This document shows, in pieces, positions 52,984 through 62,708 of a stretch of DNA of 64,000 nt. The first letter of the stretch is position 1; the number at the start of each line of letters is the position of its first letter. Origin of the DNA: Haloquadratum walsbyi J07HQW2 (GTDB lineage: Archaea > Halobacteriota > Halobacteria > Halobacteriales > Haloferacaceae); the NCBI RefSeq assembly GCF_000415985.1, contig NZ_KE356561.1, forward strand, positions 1,768,629 to 1,832,628, read 5' to 3'. The position numbers and the translations under genes are program-made. Below the pieces are notes generated by a model that saw only the letters and a list, made by a program, of their open reading frames with translations, had not been told where the DNA came from and ran no database searches.

Positions 52984-53756
52984 ATGTGTTCACCCGCCTG
53001 GATGTATAGCTGTTCAAACGTTTCAGGATCGGCATCAGCGAGGCGACGAGCAGCTGTTGCAACCTCATCAGCGCCTTGGAACGTTGTCTGTATTTCTTGA
53101 TACACACGGGGAGTCCCATTGGTCACAGTCGTAACAATGTCATCAAGTGCACGCGAAACAGGCGTTGCAAATTCATCACGCACATTCGAAGCGGCAATGG
53201 CGTATGCAAGCACAGCCGCATGTGCATTTGCTTGGACGGTCTGCATTGCCCTATCATGTTCATCTGGGGTAGTTTCAAATATGTGATTGCCTGCTTTAGC
53301 AATCGTGTCAATGATAGTATCAGTAACCGGACCAGGGGCATCGGGAACAAAAGCAATGTTTCCTGGTGCGTTTTCAGCTGCGAATAGTGGGTGCAGACTG
53401 TACCGCTCAAGATGTTGACAGTGTGTCTGCATCATTTCAACTGGTGTCTGCATCACTCCGGTGATATCAAAGATTGCTTGCTCTGCTTGCGCTGCGCGAT
53501 TGATAATTACAGATTCAATTACAGTGATTGGAACAGCAAGACAAACAGCTGAGAATGTTGCCGTCGTCTCGCCTGTGATAGCCTGGACGGTTCTATCGGA
53601 TGAAATATAGTCTATATTCTGCTGAATTGTCTCTGCTGCTGCTACTGCAATTGCGTCGTCACGATCGACGAAGGTGACATCAAACGACTGGAGAAGCGTT
53701 TGAGCTATCCAGCGACCCATCTCACCAGCGCCGACCACGAGTATCTCCATTGTCAT
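52980..53756 (-). CDS. tyrA: Prephenate/arogenate dehydrogenase
   Basis: MTMEILVVGAGEMGRWIAQTLLQSFDVTFVDRD; VCLAVPITVIESVI; IFDITGVMQTPVEMMQTHCQHLERYSLHPLFAAE. Confidence 0.88.
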   Translation of the reverse strand: MTMEILVVGAGEMGRWIAQTLLQSFDVTFVDRDDAIAVAAAETIQQNIDYISSDRTVQAITGETTATFSAVCLAVPITVIESVIINRAAQAEQAIFDITGVMQTPVEMMQTHCQHLERYSLHPLFAAENAPGNIAFVPDAPGPVTDTIIDTIAKAGNHIFETTPDEHDRAMQTVQANAHAAVLAYAIAASNVRDEFATPVSRALDDIVTTVTNGTPRVYQEIQTTFQGADEVATAARRLADADPETFEQLYIQAGEHI

Positions 53757-54132
53757 AATCTATGTGTTGCTGTCGGCAAAAATAGTTCGATGAATCGATT
53801 GGATTATGAGAAATAACAATACCGAATTAAGCGAGTAGTTGACACAAATATGCACCCGTTCATCATTGCTAGAATGTGTCCATCCAAAGTTGATAATAAA
53901 AGCTAATGACTCTGAGGCGAATTAAACAGCCTCACTGTAAGGGTCTATAGTTTTGATGATTTCTTGACCCGTAAGCGAGTGCGCCCTAGTTCAGCCACAA
54001 TTGATTTGTGGTTATCACGGTTTGTATTGCTCAGTATGCATCAGCACATATTGCACTAAATATCAGAGTTCATCCCTTCCAGTGGATCAGAAAACCCGTC
54101 GTCGAAACTTGTGGGGCACTATTAATTAGAAA

Positions 54133-55371
54133 TTACTGCGCCCCAAGTGGTGTAATCGGGTATGTTGTCAAGTTCTCTGCGCCAGACTCGGTGACGACTA
54201 CGAGATCCTCAATTCGAAGCCCTCCGACGGCAGGATCGTATATCCCCGGCTCCACAGTAATCACATGTCCAGGCTTGAGTTCGCCTCCATCAGGGCTGAC
54301 ACGAGGGAGTTCGTGAACATCTAAACCAACACCGTGACCTGTTGAGTGAATAAAGCCAGTTTCTGCGGTAGGATCGGACCGAAGTGTGGATATGCCGGCG
54401 TCTTCATATATGTCACAGACAGTATTATGAATTGATTTACCAGTAACACCAGGTTCAATCGCGTCAATCGCTGTTGTAAGTGCGTCTTGTGTGAGTTCAA
54501 ACCAGTTACTGAGCGTCTCATCAGGTGTTCCTTTCAGAAATGTCCGAGTCATATCTGCATGATAATGCGTTTCTTTTGATCGCGGGAAAATATCGACTAC
54601 AATTGGTTCGTCGACATGAAGCGGTCCATGACCACGATTATGTGGGTCAGCCGCATCAGAGCCACAGGCGACGATCGTTTCATCAAGCGCACACTCATGT
54701 CGCAATAATGTCGTTTCAATTGCTTGCTTTATTCGCTCACTGCTAAGTATCTCATTATCGTAATATAGAATCTCGTCATCGACGGTCGCCGAATCAATGA
54801 GCGTTGCTGCAGTTTCCATTGCTGCCTCATTTGCTGTTTGTGCGTCTCGAATATGCTCAATCTCTGTTTTCGTTTTTTGTGCACGAATTGTCGTGACTAC
54901 ATCATCACTCTCAGCACTAACCGAAAGGTCGTGTTCACGGAGATTATCAGCAGGTCCGATCGGGAAGCGTTCTGGCGTCACAACGGATTTCACATCGTGT
55001 TCTTGAAGCCACTCTGCAGTGACGCGTGCTTTGGCGGTCGTAGCATCGTATTCGCTTGCAATTGATCGATAATCATAATCTGCAAGTCGCGAAACGTCGT
55101 CTGCTCGACTCTCTGTTTGTGCTCTTCCATACTCCAATGCAGAAACAAGGAGCGCTGTTGTGTCAGGCGTATAAACTGTGATAAATGGGTCAGGCGCGTC
55201 AAATCCAGAGAGATATCGCTGTGTAGAACTTGACCCATCCGCGTTGACGAGATAGCCATCAGCATCTATCTCGTCAAGATATGCATCGAGAGCTGAGAAG
55301 TCAGGATCGGAAGTAGATTGTGTGTTTGTGCTGGAGTCGTCGTTCGAATTTGTATCTGTATTTGCGTTCAT
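54133..55371 (-). CDS. M24 family Xaa-Pro peptidase (PepQ-like)
   Basis: VACGSDAADPHNRGHGPLHVDEPIVVDIFPRSKETHYHADMTRTFLKGTPDE; FIHSTGHGVGLDVHELPRVSPDGGELKPGHVITVEPGIYDPAVGGLRIEDLVVVTESGAENLT. Confidence 0.93.
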   Translation of the reverse strand: MNANTDTNSNDDSSTNTQSTSDPDFSALDAYLDEIDADGYLVNADGSSSTQRYLSGFDAPDPFITVYTPDTTALLVSALEYGRAQTESRADDVSRLADYDYRSIASEYDATTAKARVTAEWLQEHDVKSVVTPERFPIGPADNLREHDLSVSAESDDVVTTIRAQKTKTEIEHIRDAQTANEAAMETAATLIDSATVDDEILYYDNEILSSERIKQAIETTLLRHECALDETIVACGSDAADPHNRGHGPLHVDEPIVVDIFPRSKETHYHADMTRTFLKGTPDETLSNWFELTQDALTTAIDAIEPGVTGKSIHNTVCDIYEDAGISTLRSDPTAETGFIHSTGHGVGLDVHELPRVSPDGGELKPGHVITVEPGIYDPAVGGLRIEDLVVVTESGAENLTTYPITPLGAQ

Positions 55372-55576
55372 GATATGTATGCGTCCGTGAGGAGCGTTGT
55401 GAGTGAATCGGACGTATTAGTTTAGTATATGTTGTGTTAAAGAGAAAGCATTCAGGGTATTTAGGCAGACATATGCTATCATAGTGTCTGTGACCGTGAC
55501 ACTCCGAATGATAATTATCTGCGCATTAGCTGGCATATCACAGCTAAGTGATGCAGAATAATAACAAGATCAGATA

Positions 55577-55890
55577 GTGAAGTACCTCCGGGGACAAGCC
55601 CCAAGCCGAGGCTTCGCCGTTTTGGAGTCAACGTCACACCACACCCGCAGGCGTGGGCGAGTTTCAGTCCTCCCGAGATTTTCTTTTTCGGTGAGGAGTC
55701 GGCTGGAAGTAAGTTGACTTGACACCCGAACAGCCGCTGTGCTGTGTCCGTGGGAATGGGAGTCGATCGCTCCACCATCATGACCATGACCCGACAACTC
55801 CCGTCCCCGTCGCACCGCCAGTGGTCGATTGTGAGAGGAGTCGCATTTCCAAGCCCACGCTCTCGTAGTCAGCATTGACTGAAGAGCGGG
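55577..55890 (-). mobile_element. Degenerate C-terminal/right-end fragment of an IS1341/IS605-type tnpB element (may extend to ~56070)
   Basis: Fragments in two frames: AWAWKCDSSHNRPLAVRRGRELSG and CQVNLLPADSSPKKKISGGLKLAHACGCGVTLTPKRRSLGLGLVPGGTSL; locally raised GC; right end GGGGCTTGTCCCCGGAGGTACTTCAC. Confidence 0.5.
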
Positions 55891-56125
55891 AATTCGTCTG
55901 TGAGGGTCTCTGGCTGTCTGTGGCTGTCTATGTCTATCTGTCAGACGACGTCATAACGGTGTATGTCGGCTTCATCCTCTTGGGTCACATCGGTATCAAA
56001 GCCCCAGCCCCGAGGGACTCGCCTCGCCTTGCTATCTGTAGAGAACAACAGGGGATCGCACGCGAGCGTGCATAGTCTATTTATATTTGTACTATATTAT
56101 TTAGTTATTGGTTTATTAGCAGATA

Positions 56126-56554
56126 TTATTTGAGTCGCTCCTGCAGGAATGATGGATGTGCTGCAGTGACACCATCAACATTAAGCACCGACTCAGAAAT
56201 CACATCTCCAAGTGCGTCACCGTCCGGCGCTCGGACCTCCGCTATTAACATATGATCGCCTGAAGATGTATATAGTGATTCGACTGAATCAAGATTTTTC
56301 AGTGTCCGCGTCACCTCAACGTACAGTTCTGAGGCGACATCAAGACCAACAACGGCAATTGAAGTTTCAGAGAGCTTTTTCGGATCAACGTCTGCGGAGT
56401 ATCCAACGATTACACCCTCTTCTTCCATCTTTCGGATATATTTCCGGACCGTTGGCTTTGAAACGTCTGCTCGCTTAGCGATTTCCGAATATGATGCCTG
56501 TGCATCATCTTCGAGAACGTCAAGGATACGACCCTCTGTTGAGGTGACTTCCAT
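56126..56554 (-). CDS. Lrp/AsnC family transcriptional regulator
   Basis: MEVTSTEGRILDVLEDDAQASYSEIAKRADVSKPTVRKYIRKMEEEGVIVGYSADVDPKKLSETSIAVVGLDVASE. Confidence 0.93.
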   Translation of the reverse strand: MEVTSTEGRILDVLEDDAQASYSEIAKRADVSKPTVRKYIRKMEEEGVIVGYSADVDPKKLSETSIAVVGLDVASELYVEVTRTLKNLDSVESLYTSSGDHMLIAEVRAPDGDALGDVISESVLNVDGVTAAHPSFLQERLK

Positions 56555-56635
56555 ACATTCATATTTCGGGTGCTGAAAAAAATAACTTCCGAATCAAAAA
56601 ACCAACATCAGACTATCTGAACAACAGACAGTTAT

Positions 56636-57574
56636 TTACTTATGTTTATCAAGGAATTTGTCGTACACTCGGTCCCACTCATAATCATCATCGAAGTATT
56701 TCTCTGCGAGTGGTTCTTCTGGCAGTTCACCAGTCTGTCTTTTCTCTTGTTGATATGATGGGCGCTTACTGTCGGTGTAATATCGACCAGTGAGAACAGT
56801 TCCCTCATGAAGTGCATTTTCAGTCTCAAACATCAGCTGTGAGGCTTTTGAGCGGTCCGTCACATCGACGTCATAATCGTCGGAATCGTTAATATCGATA
56901 TATGGAACATATTGCTTTGCATCCTTATTCCACGTCGGGCACTGTGTCAAGAAATCGATATGTGAAAACCCATCATGCTCGATTGCTTCGACGATAATAT
57001 CACGAGCTTGATTTGGATTAACTGCAGCAGTTCGAGCAACATATGATGCGCCTGCGTTCAGAGCCATCGAGAGTGGACGAATTGGGTCCTTCGCAGATCC
57101 ATGTGGTTGTGTTTTCGATTTATGTCCCTTTGGTGACGTTGGAGACGTTTGTCCCTTCGTTAAGCCAAAGATCTCGTTATTGAACACAATATATGTCATA
57201 TCGTGGTTCTCACGAGCGGTGTGCATAAAGTGGTTGCCACCAATACCATATCCATCACCGTCGCCACCTGCCGCAATAATGGTAAGACCATCATTCGCCA
57301 TTTTTGCTGCTCGAGCAACTGGCAATGATCGCCCATGGATTGTATGGAATCCATAACTCTCAAAATAACTATTCAACTTGCCTGAACAGCCGATTCCTGT
57401 ACAGACGAGCATCTCTTCGGGGGCGAGTCCAAGTTCGGCTGCAGCACCCTTTAACGCCTTAAGAACGCCAAAATCACCACAGCCAGGACACCATGTAGCC
57501 TGTGGCTCAAGTCCGGGGGTGTATTCATTACGGTCATGCTCCTGTTCTTCACCAATTGCACTAAATGCACTCAT
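56636..57574 (-). CDS. porB: 2-oxoacid (pyruvate):ferredoxin oxidoreductase beta subunit
   Basis: QATWCPGCGDFGVLKALKGAAAELGLAPEEMLVCTGIGCSGKLNSYFESYGFHTIHGRSLPVARAAKMANDGLTIIAAGGDGDGYGIGGNHFMH (TPP-binding). Confidence 0.85.
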   Translation of the reverse strand: MSAFSAIGEEQEHDRNEYTPGLEPQATWCPGCGDFGVLKALKGAAAELGLAPEEMLVCTGIGCSGKLNSYFESYGFHTIHGRSLPVARAAKMANDGLTIIAAGGDGDGYGIGGNHFMHTARENHDMTYIVFNNEIFGLTKGQTSPTSPKGHKSKTQPHGSAKDPIRPLSMALNAGASYVARTAAVNPNQARDIIVEAIEHDGFSHIDFLTQCPTWNKDAKQYVPYIDINDSDDYDVDVTDRSKASQLMFETENALHEGTVLTGRYYTDSKRPSYQQEKRQTGELPEEPLAEKYFDDDYEWDRVYDKFLDKHK

Positions 57575-57576
57575 AA

Positions 57577-59475
57577 TTAGTCACTCGCTGCTGGAATATA
57601 TTTAGTTTCGTTACCACGAAGGGTTCGATCTTCGACGATACTATTAATGAACCCATCAACGATTTCCGCGGGTTCAAACGGATTGCCATTGTACTTAAGT
57701 AGGCTCGAAAGCTTCTCGCCGTACCGACCAAGCTCTTTCTGGGTCAGTCCACGGAACTGCGCGGAAGCATTCATTTCAACAACCAACACTTCATCGACGC
57801 TTTCTATGAATGATGATACTTCTTCGACTGGGTATGGAGCAAGTTCAGAAACGCCGAGCATCTTGACATGATACCCTTCGGTATCAAGATCATCGATTGC
57901 TTCTCTGACCGTTCCTTGTTGAGATCCAAATGTTAAAATACCGTACTGCGCTTTCTCTGGACCGTAATGGGTATTTCGCGTCTGCCCATCATTTTCGAGG
58001 TCCTCACGAATCGCTTCGAGTTTCTCCATTCGACGGTCGACTTGGTTAACTCGATTATCTGGATCCTCTGAAATATGACCTGCAGGCATGTGTTCATTCC
58101 CTGTCGCAAGGTATCGACCACCCTCCTGTCCAGGTAGTGATCGTGGACTAACTCCGTTTTCGCCGGCATGCTGGAAGCGATTATATTTCCCAGACGGATC
58201 GTGAGGTGCATCCTCTAATTCTGCCTCTGTAAGCGTTGATCCAAGATCTGGGTTTGGTTCCTCATCAAAGACAGTGGCATCGAGATTCTGCAGTTCACCA
58301 CCATTTTTTTGATCATAAAGAATAATTGAAGGAATCTGATACTCATATGCAATTTGGAATGCACGCCGCGTCTGGTGGTATGCTTCCTCAGAGTCAGCAG
58401 GAGCGAAAACAATACGATGTGAGTCTCCCTGTGAGGTGTATAAGACGTGTTCAAGATCACCTTGTTCTGGTTTTGTCGGCATTCCTGTGGACGGACCAGC
58501 TCGCATCGCTTCGATGAGCACGACCGGTGTTTCAGTCATCTCAGCAAGTCCAAGCGGTTCAGACATCAATGCAAAGCCACCACCAGAGGACCCTGACATT
58601 GCTTTGACTCCAGCGTGTGATGCACCAATTGCAAGTGCTGCCGCAGCAATTTCGTCTTCAACCTGCTCTGAGACACCTCCAATCTCTGGAAGGTTCTGTG
58701 ACATAATGGTGAAAACTTCTGTCCACGGTGTCATTGGGTATCCAGAGATGAACCGACAGCCCTCGTCAATAGCACCGTATGCGATTGCGTCTGACCCCGA
58801 AACAAGAACCTGTTCTTCATCATGACTTCCTGTTGGGACTGTGATATCAGGAACGTCAGCATCAAATTCTGAGTCAACGGTCTCATATGCGTCATCGAAG
58901 ACATCCATATTTGGCTCAAAGATCTTCTCAGGCATCGCATCAGCCATCATATCTTTGATAATTCCCGGGTCGATATCAGCAATTGCACATGTGATTGCAA
59001 CACCGGCTGTATTACGCATTACTTCGCGCCCGTGCTCACGGGCAATCTCTCGGAGGTTTACATCATAAACATGCCAATTGTTTGCTTCAACGCGTTCCTC
59101 AAAATTAGGGATATCATCGGCGTCAAGCAACCCTGTGTCATACACGATGACACCACCTTCGTGGAGATCATCAAGATTTTCTGAGAGAGGCTTGACTTCT
59201 TCTACGCCATAATATGCATCTTCCTGTGGATTTCGAGCGAATGAATCGCCGAGTGCCAACAGGAAATTATATCCATCACCACGTGATGTCACAGAGTCCG
59301 CAGAGACTCGTACTTCTGTATACGTGTGACCACCGCGGATACGTGACGGATAGTGACGGTGTGTGAATACATGTAACCCTGCGCGCATCAGGGCCTTCGC
59401 GAAATTCTGACTTGTCGAGGCGATTCCATCGCCGGAGCCACCTGCGATTCGCCAGATGAGTTCGTCGTCAGTCAT
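57577..59475 (-). CDS. porA: 2-oxoacid (pyruvate):ferredoxin oxidoreductase alpha subunit (gamma-alpha fusion)
   Basis: MTDDELIWRIAGGSGDGIASTSQNFAKALMRAGLHVFTHRHYPSRIRGGHTYTEVRVS; GSDAIAYGAIDEGCRFISGYPMTPWTEVFTIMSQNLPEIGGVSEQVEDEIAAAALAIGASHAGVKAMSGSSGGGFALMSE. Confidence 0.87.
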   Translation of the reverse strand: MTDDELIWRIAGGSGDGIASTSQNFAKALMRAGLHVFTHRHYPSRIRGGHTYTEVRVSADSVTSRGDGYNFLLALGDSFARNPQEDAYYGVEEVKPLSENLDDLHEGGVIVYDTGLLDADDIPNFEERVEANNWHVYDVNLREIAREHGREVMRNTAGVAITCAIADIDPGIIKDMMADAMPEKIFEPNMDVFDDAYETVDSEFDADVPDITVPTGSHDEEQVLVSGSDAIAYGAIDEGCRFISGYPMTPWTEVFTIMSQNLPEIGGVSEQVEDEIAAAALAIGASHAGVKAMSGSSGGGFALMSEPLGLAEMTETPVVLIEAMRAGPSTGMPTKPEQGDLEHVLYTSQGDSHRIVFAPADSEEAYHQTRRAFQIAYEYQIPSIILYDQKNGGELQNLDATVFDEEPNPDLGSTLTEAELEDAPHDPSGKYNRFQHAGENGVSPRSLPGQEGGRYLATGNEHMPAGHISEDPDNRVNQVDRRMEKLEAIREDLENDGQTRNTHYGPEKAQYGILTFGSQQGTVREAIDDLDTEGYHVKMLGVSELAPYPVEEVSSFIESVDEVLVVEMNASAQFRGLTQKELGRYGEKLSSLLKYNGNPFEPAEIVDGFINSIVEDRTLRGNETKYIPAASD

Positions 59476-59713
59476 AATTTAAGCTCACGGCCCGCATGGA
59501 CCAGTAGTTAATATTCGAGTATGAATCGATTAAAGGCTTTGCTATACATTACCAAGGAAAAATAATGATGGAATCAACAGACAATGATTGATTCAATTTT
59601 AGTTTTTATACCATATTGTAATGCCGTAATTATTGTGTATAGTATAGGCTTATCCTTACAGAAGTCTCTCAGCTACCGTTCGAAATATAATAATCTAGAG
59701 AGTTAGAATAGAG

Positions 59714-60865
59714 CTAGTTATTTTGAGGACTTGATGGATGATATTCAGTTTCATATTGCCCTGGGTTATCATCAAGTCGATCAGGATTGATCCGACCATC
59801 AAGAAGCATGAAATCAAGGATAGTAATATTCAATATTGCTTCAACAACTGGGACTGCCCGTGGTGGGAGTACAGGGTCATGACGCCCCACAACCTGAATG
59901 TCTTTTTTCTCGCCCGTTTCCCAGTCGACGGTTTGTTGTTCCTTTGGGATTGATGTCGGCGCATGCCATGTTGCCTCACCGTATATTGGTTGTCCAGTGG
60001 TGATCCCACCCTGTAATCCTCCATGTGTGTTTCCTTCCGGTATTGGGTTACCATCATCGTCAAATTCCCAATCTTCATTCCGGTCTGACCCTCGCCATTC
60101 GCGTGCTTCGTGTCCAAGACCATATTCGACACTTGTGGTTGCTGGAATCGAAAACATCGCTTTGCCAAGACGAGAAGAAAGAGAATCAAATCGAGGTGCA
60201 CCAAGTCCTGCTGGGACACCACGAGCTTCAAAGTAAATCGACCCACCAATTGAGTCACCCTCGGTTTGATACTCATCTATCTGTTCACGCATCATCTCAG
60301 CGGTCTCTGGGTGTGCACACCGAACCTCGCTTTCTTCGGTGTTTTCAATCATCTCCTCGAACGTTACTGGTGGTGCTTTGATATCTCCGATTTGGTTAAC
60401 GTGAGCCTTTACATCCACCCCATATGTCGTGAGGATTTTTTGTGCGATTGCACCAGCAGCGACCCAATTAACCGTCTCACGTGCTGATGAACGACCGCCG
60501 CCACCCCAGTTTCGTGTTCCGAATTTTGCTGAGTATGTAAAGTCACCGTGGCTTGGTCGGGGAGCGGTGACATATGGTTCATATTTTCCAGATCGGGCGT
60601 CTTTGTTCTCAATAACCATCCCGATTGGTGTTCCCGTCGTATATCCATCCTGCACGCCAGAATTGATCTCGACTGCATCGGGCTCACCTCGCGAAGTAGT
60701 AATCATCGACTGTCCTGGCTTTCGACGATCGAGCTCAGCTTGAATGTCTGCTTCTTCGAGCTCAAGCCCAGCCGGGCAGCCAGAGACGGTCACACCCATC
60801 GCATCACCATGGCTTTCACCATACGTCGTGACCTGAAACATACGGCCAAATTGATTGCCATTCAT
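59714..60865 (-). CDS. aroC: Chorismate synthase
   Basis: MNGNQFGRMFQVTTYGESHGDAMGVTVSGCPAGLELEEADIQAELDRRKPGQSMITTSRGEPDAVEINSGVQDGYTTGTPIGMVIENKDARSGKYEPYVTAPRPSHGDFTYSAKFG. Confidence 0.97.
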   Translation of the reverse strand: MNGNQFGRMFQVTTYGESHGDAMGVTVSGCPAGLELEEADIQAELDRRKPGQSMITTSRGEPDAVEINSGVQDGYTTGTPIGMVIENKDARSGKYEPYVTAPRPSHGDFTYSAKFGTRNWGGGGRSSARETVNWVAAGAIAQKILTTYGVDVKAHVNQIGDIKAPPVTFEEMIENTEESEVRCAHPETAEMMREQIDEYQTEGDSIGGSIYFEARGVPAGLGAPRFDSLSSRLGKAMFSIPATTSVEYGLGHEAREWRGSDRNEDWEFDDDGNPIPEGNTHGGLQGGITTGQPIYGEATWHAPTSIPKEQQTVDWETGEKKDIQVVGRHDPVLPPRAVPVVEAILNITILDFMLLDGRINPDRLDDNPGQYETEYHPSSPQNN

Positions 60866-61051
60866 TATGTGATAATTTGATTTCCGGGCATATATACATT
60901 GGAGATACTGACTGAGTGACCCATCCTGAGATCGGATGTGAGCGCTGAGAATTTCTCTGAAACCATTATTAAAGCTCTCTCAGTCACATTATCTCTTCAA
61001 CTACATCAATCATAACCTCATCACCAGGGGAATAACCCGGTTTAATTGACC

Positions 61052-62350
61052 TTATTGTTCTGTTTGGATGCTCGCTCCAAGAGTTGATAGTGATTCAAAA
61101 AATGACGGAAATGATACGTCAACGTGTTCACCACCAGTAATTGTTGTTTCACCCTCTGCAACGAGTGCAGCAATTGCCAGTGCCATGACAATGCGGTGGT
61201 CTCTATGCCCGTCAACACGGGTTCCAGTAAGCGTTGTGTCACCACCATGGATAATTAATCGGGCATGCTCTTCGGTTATCGAGGCACCCATCGCGTCGAG
61301 TTCAGTTGCCATCGCGCTCACACGGTCTGTTTCCTTATATCGAACGTGTTCGCAATTTTCAATTACGGTGTCGCCATCAGCAATAGCACCAAGTGTTGCG
61401 ACCGTTGGAAGAAGATCAGGCGTATCGCCAACATCAATTTTAGTTCCATTCAATGACGCTGCTGGGACGGTGAGTTCACCAGCATCATGATCCCACGTTA
61501 CCTGTCCACCCATTGATTGAACAATCTCGACAATCGCACTATCACCCTGTGCACTTGGGTGAGCTCCTTCGATAATCACAGTATTATCAGCTGTGGCGGC
61601 GACAGCACCAGCGGCGATCAGATATGAAATTGATGAGAAATCACCGGGAACCGCATAGTTGCCGTCAGCTAGCACATATGACTGCCCGCCAGGGACCGCA
61701 AATCCATCACTGGTCCGGTTAACGGTGATATCAAATGCTGACAGCAGTTCAATCGTAATATCGACGTATGGAGCGGATTTTAATTCGGTCTTGAGAGTGA
61801 TTTTGATACCATCCTCGGTCACAGCGCCTGCCATCAATAACGCAGTAATATACTGTGATGAGATATCACCAGGGATAGTAACCACACCACCCTGGAGCGC
61901 ATCACCGACGACGATTGGCGCTTGTCCATTCCGTCGGGTTGACTCTCCGCGTCCATTGAGTGTCTCAATAGCCTCAAGCAATGGACCATGTGGACGCGAC
62001 CGAAGCGATGCATCACCGGTGAGGACACATAATCCATCTGCAAGCGCACCACAAGCAGCAACGAGTCGTGTTGTTGTTCCTGAATTTTCGCAGTTGAGAA
62101 TATCCGTTGGGGTCTGTGGGCGTCCATTGAACCCAGTAATCTCAATGCGATCTTCATCCACATGGTCCACAGTTCCACCAAATGCTTCAACTGCGCGTAT
62201 TGTTGCTCGTGTATCTGCGCTAATCAGTGGATCGGTAATAACTGCATGCTCACCGTATCCTGCGGCAAGGATAGCTCGATGCGTATAACTTTTTGATGGA
62301 GGTGCACGAATTCGTCCATGGATGCGTGAGCGTGAGATACTGATGTCCAT
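61052..62350 (-). CDS. aroA: 3-phosphoshikimate 1-carboxyvinyltransferase (EPSP synthase)
   Basis: [109 protein letters not shown]. Confidence 0.97.
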   Translation of the reverse strand: MDISISRSRIHGRIRAPPSKSYTHRAILAAGYGEHAVITDPLISADTRATIRAVEAFGGTVDHVDEDRIEITGFNGRPQTPTDILNCENSGTTTRLVAACGALADGLCVLTGDASLRSRPHGPLLEAIETLNGRGESTRRNGQAPIVVGDALQGGVVTIPGDISSQYITALLMAGAVTEDGIKITLKTELKSAPYVDITIELLSAFDITVNRTSDGFAVPGGQSYVLADGNYAVPGDFSSISYLIAAGAVAATADNTVIIEGAHPSAQGDSAIVEIVQSMGGQVTWDHDAGELTVPAASLNGTKIDVGDTPDLLPTVATLGAIADGDTVIENCEHVRYKETDRVSAMATELDAMGASITEEHARLIIHGGDTTLTGTRVDGHRDHRIVMALAIAALVAEGETTITGGEHVDVSFPSFFESLSTLGASIQTEQ

Positions 62351-62708
62351 ACGGTCGATGGTTTCGGTGGAAGTATGATGCTACCGGTCGTCGCACGGTT
62401 TAATCTAAGATATTCCGTGATCAGTAATCGTCCGAGTATGAAAGCAAATGTATCGATATGTGCGTAGATAGCTGGATATTAGAACTGAATGATAGGCACT
62501 TGGGCTGTTGTGAGTGATTATGCCTGTGGTGATATTCTCATATTATTCCATGAGAAAATATCAATGACATTGCCGTCGATATCCTAAGATGACGATAGTT
62601 TTATTGAAGTATCATATCGTATATTGAATATCTCGTTGAGCAGTAAAGCAAATCATATAATATAGATGCTGAGAAAAGATATCATTCGACATCTGACTCG
62701 GATTTCGA

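Noticed and set aside
61659-62288. 209-aa + strand ORF opposite aroA
   Set aside because: Shadow frame of EPSP synthase, no recognisable domain.
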